From: Bacillota bacterium
GTDB taxonomy: Bacteria > Acidobacteriota > Terriglobia > Acidiferrales > UBA7541
NCBI GenBank assembly: GCA_023511565.1
Contig: JAIMBE010000003.1
Coordinates: forward strand, 1-44,303
DNA: 44,303 nucleotides
Direction: 5' to 3'
Shown: piece by piece, positions 40,353 through 44,303 of the stretch
How the letters are laid out: every line of letters begins with the position of its first letter
Position numbering within the stretch: the first letter of the stretch is position 1
Notes under the pieces: generated by a model
The model's database searches: none
What the model was told of the DNA's origin: nothing
The model's input: the letters and a program-made list of their open reading frames with translations, nothing else
Made by a program: the position numbers and the translations under genes

Positions 40353-42728
40353 ATGGCAGCCGCAAACTCAGACCCTTCGAGTGCCGTTCACACGGCACCG
40401 GAATGGCTGGGCGCGCCGGTGTTCTGGCGCGTCGAAGGCAGCCTGATCCACCTGCGCGCGGTGCGCGCGGTGGGCTTTTTCACCTGGAACGCACAAAGTT
40501 TCCTGGAACGGTGGGTACGGCGGGGCGGACTGTTGCTCCTGGCGTTGCTGCGTCCGCTGTCCTATGTGCTGCACCGGCGCGTGGCCACCCACGTGCTGCA
40601 CACGCTGCTGCGCGGCGTCAGTCGGGACCGGCTCGATTTGCTCGGTGAGGAATATTTTCACTACAAGATGCGGCCGCGGCTGAATCCGCGGGCTGTGGCG
40701 TTGCTCCGCGAGCGGCTGGCGGCCGGCGACCGGATCGTGCTCGTCAGCCAGGGTCTCGAACACATCATGCGGCCGCTCGCCCAGCACCTGGGGGTGCCGC
40801 ACCTGATTTGCAACCGGCTGGAATTCCGCAACGGCATCGCCACCGGGCGGTTGCTCGATCCGGTGATCCGCCCGCGGGGTGGACTCGCCTGGCTGCTGAA
40901 CCGCAATCCAGACGGACGCATCGCCCCGGAACAACTGCTGCGCGCACTCGGCTTTGCTGACCGCCCCGCGCTGCTGCTGGACTCGATCCGCCGTGCGGAA
41001 CGTTTCCGCCACCGCCCGCGCCGGAGACTGATCGAATTCGATTGCCGGCCGGACAATCCACCGCTCTCGGTGCGGGCCGCCCTGCGCGGCAAGCAGGTCC
41101 TGTTGATTGGCGTCACTGGCTTCATCGGCAAGGTGTGGCTGGTGAAGCTGCTCACCGATGTGCCGGAGATCGGTCGCATCTTTGTTCTGATTCGTCCGCG
41201 GCGCAACGCCTCCGCGCTCGAGCGGTTCGAGCGCATCGTCGCCGAATCGCCGGTCTTTGCCGGGCTCAGCGAAACCTACGGCGAGCAGTTGCCGGACTTC
41301 CTCGCCGCCCGGGTGGAAGTGCTGGAAGGCGACGTGAGCCGACCCGACCTGGGCCTGGACGCGGCCACCTGCACACGCCTGCAGGCCCAGCTCGACCTGG
41401 TGGTGAACTCGGCCGGCCTGACCGATTTCAATCCCGATCTGCGCGAGGCCCTGGAAACCAACGTCGCCGGTGTGGCCCACCTGCTCGAGTTTGTCCGCGC
41501 TTGCAACCACGCGGCGCTGCTGCACCTTTCCACCTGTTACGTGGTCGGCCACCGCGATGGACGCATCCCGGAAACCCTCACGCCAGACTACACCCCTGTC
41601 CCCCGGCCCGGATTTGACGCCCGTACCGAGTGGCAGGCCCTCGAGCAGATCGTCCGTGAAACCGTAGCCCGCTCGGAAGGCGCGGCGCTGACCGCGGAAT
41701 TGAAGCGACAGGCGCAGGTCCGGATGCACAGCCGGGGTGCCGATCCGGCCGCGCTCGAAGAACACGTACGCCGGTACCGTGCCCGCTGGCTCCGCGCACA
41801 GCTCGTCGAAGCCGGCATGCGACGGGCCCAGCACTACGGCTGGCCGAACACCTACACGTTCACAAAATCGCTGGGAGAATCGTTGCTTGCCCGTGCGCTG
41901 GCCGAAACCGCAGCAGCAGGTCGGCCGCTGCCGGTGGCGGTGGTGCGGCCCTCGATTGTGGAATCTTCACTGGCCGAGCCGTTCCGCGGCTGGAACGAGG
42001 GCGTGGGCACTTCGGCCCCGTTGGCTTACCTGCTGGGAACGTATTTCCGGCAACTGCCTTCCAACGAGCGAAAGTGCCTGGATGTGATTCCCGTGGACCT
42101 GGTCACACGCGGGATGACACTGATTGCTGCAGCGCTCGTCGAGCGGCGTCACCACACAGTCTATCAACTGGCCACCTCGGTGCGGAACCCGTGCACGATG
42201 GGCCGGGCCATTGAACTGACCGGTCTGGCGCACCGCAAACACTACCGCGCGCAGGAAGGTCTGGAGGCTTGGCTACGCTCCCGCTTCGACACCATCGCCG
42301 TCTCCAAAGCCCGCTACCGCCATCTCTCCGCACCTCGCCAGAAGCGCATCCTGAGCACGGTGAACCGCCTGCTGGAGCCGCTGCCCTGGAAACCCCAGGG
42401 GCTGCTCCGGCGCGAGCGCAATCTGGAGCGCGTAGAGAAAATCATCGAACTCTACGAACCGTTCATCCTGCACAACGACCACGTCTTCGAAGCCGACCAC
42501 ATCGAGCAACTGGCCCGGGCCCTGGTGGCCGACGAACAAGAGCACTTCGGCTACGATCCCACCAAGCTGGACTGGTGGGAATATTGGATCGATGTCCATG
42601 TGCCCGCGCTGCGCCGCTGGTGCTATCCGCTGATCGAGGGGCGCCCGCTCGAGTTGCCCGCCCGGCGCAGCTTCCGCTGGCCCGCAACAACCCCCGCCAC
42701 CCCGGTGGATTCTTCCCGGGCGGGCTGA
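40353..42728 (+). CDS. Pseudo-HAD / fatty acyl-CoA reductase fusion protein
   Basis: The 791-residue protein has two domains. Residues 20-225 resemble a HAD-IB (SerB/PlsC-associated) phosphatase, with VLVSQGLEHIMRPLAQHLGV and NRLEFRNGIATGRL, but motif I reads FWRVEGSLIH where catalysis needs D-x-D-x-T/S, so this half should be inactive. Residues 245-780 form a NAD_binding_4-type acyl reductase with the Rossmann motif GVTGFIGKVWLVKLL (253-267), VLEGDVSRPDLGL, LVVNSAGLTDFNPDLREALE and the catalytic Y-x-x-x-K as Tyr501 to Lys505 in TYTFTKSLGES. Such reductases turn acyl-CoA or acyl-ACP into fatty aldehyde or alcohol, for wax or ether lipids. No Shine-Dalgarno is seen before ATG 40353. Confidence 0.85.
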   Translation: MAAANSDPSSAVHTAPEWLGAPVFWRVEGSLIHLRAVRAVGFFTWNAQSFLERWVRRGGLLLLALLRPLSYVLHRRVATHVLHTLLRGVSRDRLDLLGEEYFHYKMRPRLNPRAVALLRERLAAGDRIVLVSQGLEHIMRPLAQHLGVPHLICNRLEFRNGIATGRLLDPVIRPRGGLAWLLNRNPDGRIAPEQLLRALGFADRPALLLDSIRRAERFRHRPRRRLIEFDCRPDNPPLSVRAALRGKQVLLIGVTGFIGKVWLVKLLTDVPEIGRIFVLIRPRRNASALERFERIVAESPVFAGLSETYGEQLPDFLAARVEVLEGDVSRPDLGLDAATCTRLQAQLDLVVNSAGLTDFNPDLREALETNVAGVAHLLEFVRACNHAALLHLSTCYVVGHRDGRIPETLTPDYTPVPRPGFDARTEWQALEQIVRETVARSEGAALTAELKRQAQVRMHSRGADPAALEEHVRRYRARWLRAQLVEAGMRRAQHYGWPNTYTFTKSLGESLLARALAETAAAGRPLPVAVVRPSIVESSLAEPFRGWNEGVGTSAPLAYLLGTYFRQLPSNERKCLDVIPVDLVTRGMTLIAAALVERRHHTVYQLATSVRNPCTMGRAIELTGLAHRKHYRAQEGLEAWLRSRFDTIAVSKARYRHLSAPRQKRILSTVNRLLEPLPWKPQGLLRRERNLERVEKIIELYEPFILHNDHVFEADHIEQLARALVADEQEHFGYDPTKLDWWEYWIDVHVPALRRWCYPLIEGRPLELPARRSFRWPATTPATPVDSSRAG

Positions 42729-42961
42729 GCGCGACCCTACGCCGGTTCTCCTCTGCCCCGTGCTGGACGGGCGGTATCGAATCGCTCCTAGAAGTGCTGC
42801 TTTGCGCCGCGCCTGCCTAGGGCTGCCCGCAGCAGACCTGTGCGGCGTGACACCCCGCGCCAACGCGATCAACGATCCGGCGTTGGCCCTGGAGCGTGCG
42901 GTCAGCAGAGGCACGATGGCTGCACTGTAACCGGCCCACCTGTGGTACTTTCTAGCGCGGT

Positions 42962-44125
42962 ATGGCGACGTTTCTCACGGGGGCAACCGGCTATATCGGG
43001 GCGCACATTGCCGCGAACCTGCTCAGCCACCACGGCGAGCCGCTGAATCTGCTGGTGCGTGCCCGGGACGACCGCGAAGCCGCCGAACGGCTGTGGCGCG
43101 CGCTGCAACTGCACATGGAGTTTGCTCCGTTTTATGACCATCTGCGCGCGCGCATCTCGATTTTTCGCGGTGACCTGACGGAGAAAAACTTCGGCCTGGC
43201 CGGCGACGACTACCGCCGGCTCGTCGAAACCACCGATTCCGTCCTCCACTGTGCCGCCTCGCTGAACCGCAAGTCGGAGAAAAGTTGCCTGAACACCAAC
43301 CTGCGCGGCACGCTCGAAGTCATCCAGCTGGCGCGGCGCGCACAGCAGCACCACGGGCTGCGGCGCTTCAGCCATGTCTCCACGGTAGCGGTGGCCGGCG
43401 TGCGCCGCCACGAAGTCGTCACCGAAGACACAGCGGTGGACTGGAACCGTTCCGATTACGATCCCTACGCGCGCACGAAGAAATTTGCCGAGCACATGAT
43501 CCGCACCCTGCTGGCCGATGTTCCCCTGACGATCTTCCGCCCCAGCATCGTGCTGGGTGACAGCCGCTGGGGTGCGACCACGCAATTCGACATGGTGCGC
43601 GCCTTCGCCTTTCTGGCGAGCCTGCCGGTGCTGCCGTTCCGCGCCACCGACCGGGTGGACATCGTCAACGTCGACTTTGTGGCCGACGCGGTCACCGGGC
43701 TGCACACCAAGGACCGGCCCCAGCACGACACCTATCATCTCTCCTCCGGGCGGGACTCGCAGACCTACCGCGAACTCACCGAGGCGCTGGCCCGCTCCGG
43801 TGTCGCCCGCAGGCCGCTGTTCGTGCCTGCGCTGGAGGCCCCGTTCCGCGTCGTGACGGACGGGCTGGCGCGCCGCGGCGGTGCTCTCGGCTACGGCGCA
43901 TCCCTGATGAAAGTGTTTCTGCCCTACCTGGTCTGGAACACGGTCTTTGACAACACGCGGGTCACCGCGGAACTGGGCCGGAGGCCGGCACCGTTTTCCT
44001 CCTACTGTGTACCGCTGCTGCGCTTTGCGCGCGAACATCGTTTTCAGTACCCCTATCGCCCCTGGCCGGAATCGGTCGCTGTGAGCGCGGCTGTGCACGG
44101 CGCAGGGCAGAGGGTAGGACCATGA
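42962..44125 (+). CDS. Thioester-reductase-like SDR (NAD_binding_4 type)
   Basis: The 387-residue protein is an extended short-chain dehydrogenase. The dinucleotide motif is GATGYIG at 7-13, [12 protein letters not shown] is the D-motif, [13 protein letters not shown] the substrate-side block, and [13 protein letters not shown] leads to the active site Tyr169-Ala-Arg-Thr-Lys173 in [33 protein letters not shown] and [13 protein letters not shown] are also typical of the thioester-reductase branch. The substrate is probably a lipid or carrier-bound acyl group, or a nucleotide sugar. The reductase fusion lies 233 bp upstream on the same strand. Its TGA overlaps the next gene's ATG (ATGA at 44122-44125), so the two are translationally coupled. 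No Shine-Dalgarno is evident before ATG 42962. Confidence 0.82.
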   Translation: MATFLTGATGYIGAHIAANLLSHHGEPLNLLVRARDDREAAERLWRALQLHMEFAPFYDHLRARISIFRGDLTEKNFGLAGDDYRRLVETTDSVLHCAASLNRKSEKSCLNTNLRGTLEVIQLARRAQQHHGLRRFSHVSTVAVAGVRRHEVVTEDTAVDWNRSDYDPYARTKKFAEHMIRTLLADVPLTIFRPSIVLGDSRWGATTQFDMVRAFAFLASLPVLPFRATDRVDIVNVDFVADAVTGLHTKDRPQHDTYHLSSGRDSQTYRELTEALARSGVARRPLFVPALEAPFRVVTDGLARRGGALGYGASLMKVFLPYLVWNTVFDNTRVTAELGRRPAPFSSYCVPLLRFAREHRFQYPYRPWPESVAVSAAVHGAGQRVGP

Positions 44126-44303
44126 TGGACCTGGTGCTGCAGGCCTGGGTCGCAGCGCTGATCGAGTGGCGCAAGCTCCGCTGGATGCTGGGTGCGGGCC
44201 GGCCCTGGCAACCCGGCGAGCCGCTCCGGCTGCTGTTTGCCGGTTACAACGGCACGCGGAACACCGGCGCCGACGTCCGCGTGGAAGAGATGCTGCGGCA
44301 GGT
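44122..44303 (+). CDS. Polysaccharide pyruvyl transferase-like protein, 5' fragment
   Basis: Only the first 60 codons are inside the window. The protein starts [20 protein letters not shown], a short amphipathic N-terminus, and reaches [20 protein letters not shown], which matches the N-terminal nucleotide-binding loop of the polysaccharide pyruvyl transferase family (G-Y-x-G-x-x-N-x-G-D-like). Those enzymes put pyruvate ketals or related groups on surface sugars, or act in related glycolipid chemistry. The ATG at 44122 overlaps the SDR stop by four bases; AGGA lies two to five bases upstream, so ATG 44125 may be used instead. With so little sequence the family call is moderate. Confidence 0.6.
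   Translation, partial: MMDLVLQAWVAALIEWRKLRWMLGAGRPWQPGEPLRLLFAGYNGTRNTGADVRVEEMLRQ

Noticed and set aside
40368-41834. A 488-codon minus-strand open frame opposite the acyl reductase
   Set aside because: Shadow of the reductase gene; composition dominated by Gln, Arg, His and Val, no domain recognised.
1-44303. tRNA, rRNA, CRISPR arrays, insertion sequences, phage genes, restriction or toxin-antitoxin systems
   Set aside because: None was found by eye on either strand. Small RNAs and degenerate tRNAs could still be missed without a covariance search.

Overview
The window is a GC-rich bacterial chromosome segment of about 44 kb with dense coding on both strands, mostly housekeeping genes. 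I see no rRNA, tRNA, CRISPR array, insertion sequence or prophage. A member of Acidobacteriota is the best guess. The reasons are an RpoD with a typical acidobacterial N-terminus, a zinc-ribbon/DUF4190/pilin-like protein, an MglA-type GTPase, paired M16 peptidases and an aldolase-type microcompartment locus. This placement is an inference from gene content; no search was run.

Layout, left to right. (1) 1-6328, minus strand: de novo purine synthesis in the order purQ-purL-purF, then lepB, then purM cut by the window edge. No purS is seen. (2) 6615-11479: glmU (minus), a zinc-ribbon membrane protein (plus), a 770-bp gap rich in inverted repeats, and rpoD (plus). (3) 11822-15986: a DUF2231 membrane protein, a dicarboxylate/glutamate symporter and an MFS transporter (all minus), then a methyltransferase (plus). 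(4) 16018-19313, minus strand: a compact bacterial microcompartment (BMC) operon. A good sigma-70-type promoter is followed by glutamate dehydrogenase, a class II (fuculose-phosphate type) aldolase with a C-terminal encapsulation-peptide-like helix, one BMC-H hexamer protein and two BMC-P pentamer proteins. (5) 19457-24069: YvcK/GlmR and a TPR protein (minus), then MglA-like GTPase, endonuclease V and a diguanylate cyclase (plus). (6) 24604-29407, minus strand: a YdeP-type molybdopterin oxidoreductase, a zinc-binding methyltransferase and citrate synthase. (7) 29637-38110: AzgA-type purine permease (plus), VIT-family transporter (minus), a beta-lactamase-fold hydrolase, an alpha/beta hydrolase, a Yip1-type protein and an M16 peptidase pair (all plus). 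(8) 38117-40199, minus strand: an O-methyltransferase and an APC amino-acid permease. (9) 40353-44303, plus strand: a pseudo-HAD/fatty acyl-CoA reductase fusion, a second thioester-reductase-like SDR and the start of a polysaccharide pyruvyl transferase-like gene, which looks like a lipid or glycolipid cluster continuing off the edge.

The most interesting item is the BMC operon. It has a complete minimal shell set (hexamer plus pentamers), a cargo aldolase whose four active-site residues have the same spacing as E. coli FucA, and a glutamate dehydrogenase as first gene. No aldehyde dehydrogenase, alcohol dehydrogenase, phosphotransacylase or kinase of the usual metabolosome core is encoded nearby. 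The second is the lipid-type cluster at the right edge, where a phosphatase-like domain has lost its catalytic aspartates and is fused to an acyl reductase. Several overlapping inverted repeats in non-coding stretches (6563-6582, 9000-9118, 24257-24306, 38106-38121) are also recorded.
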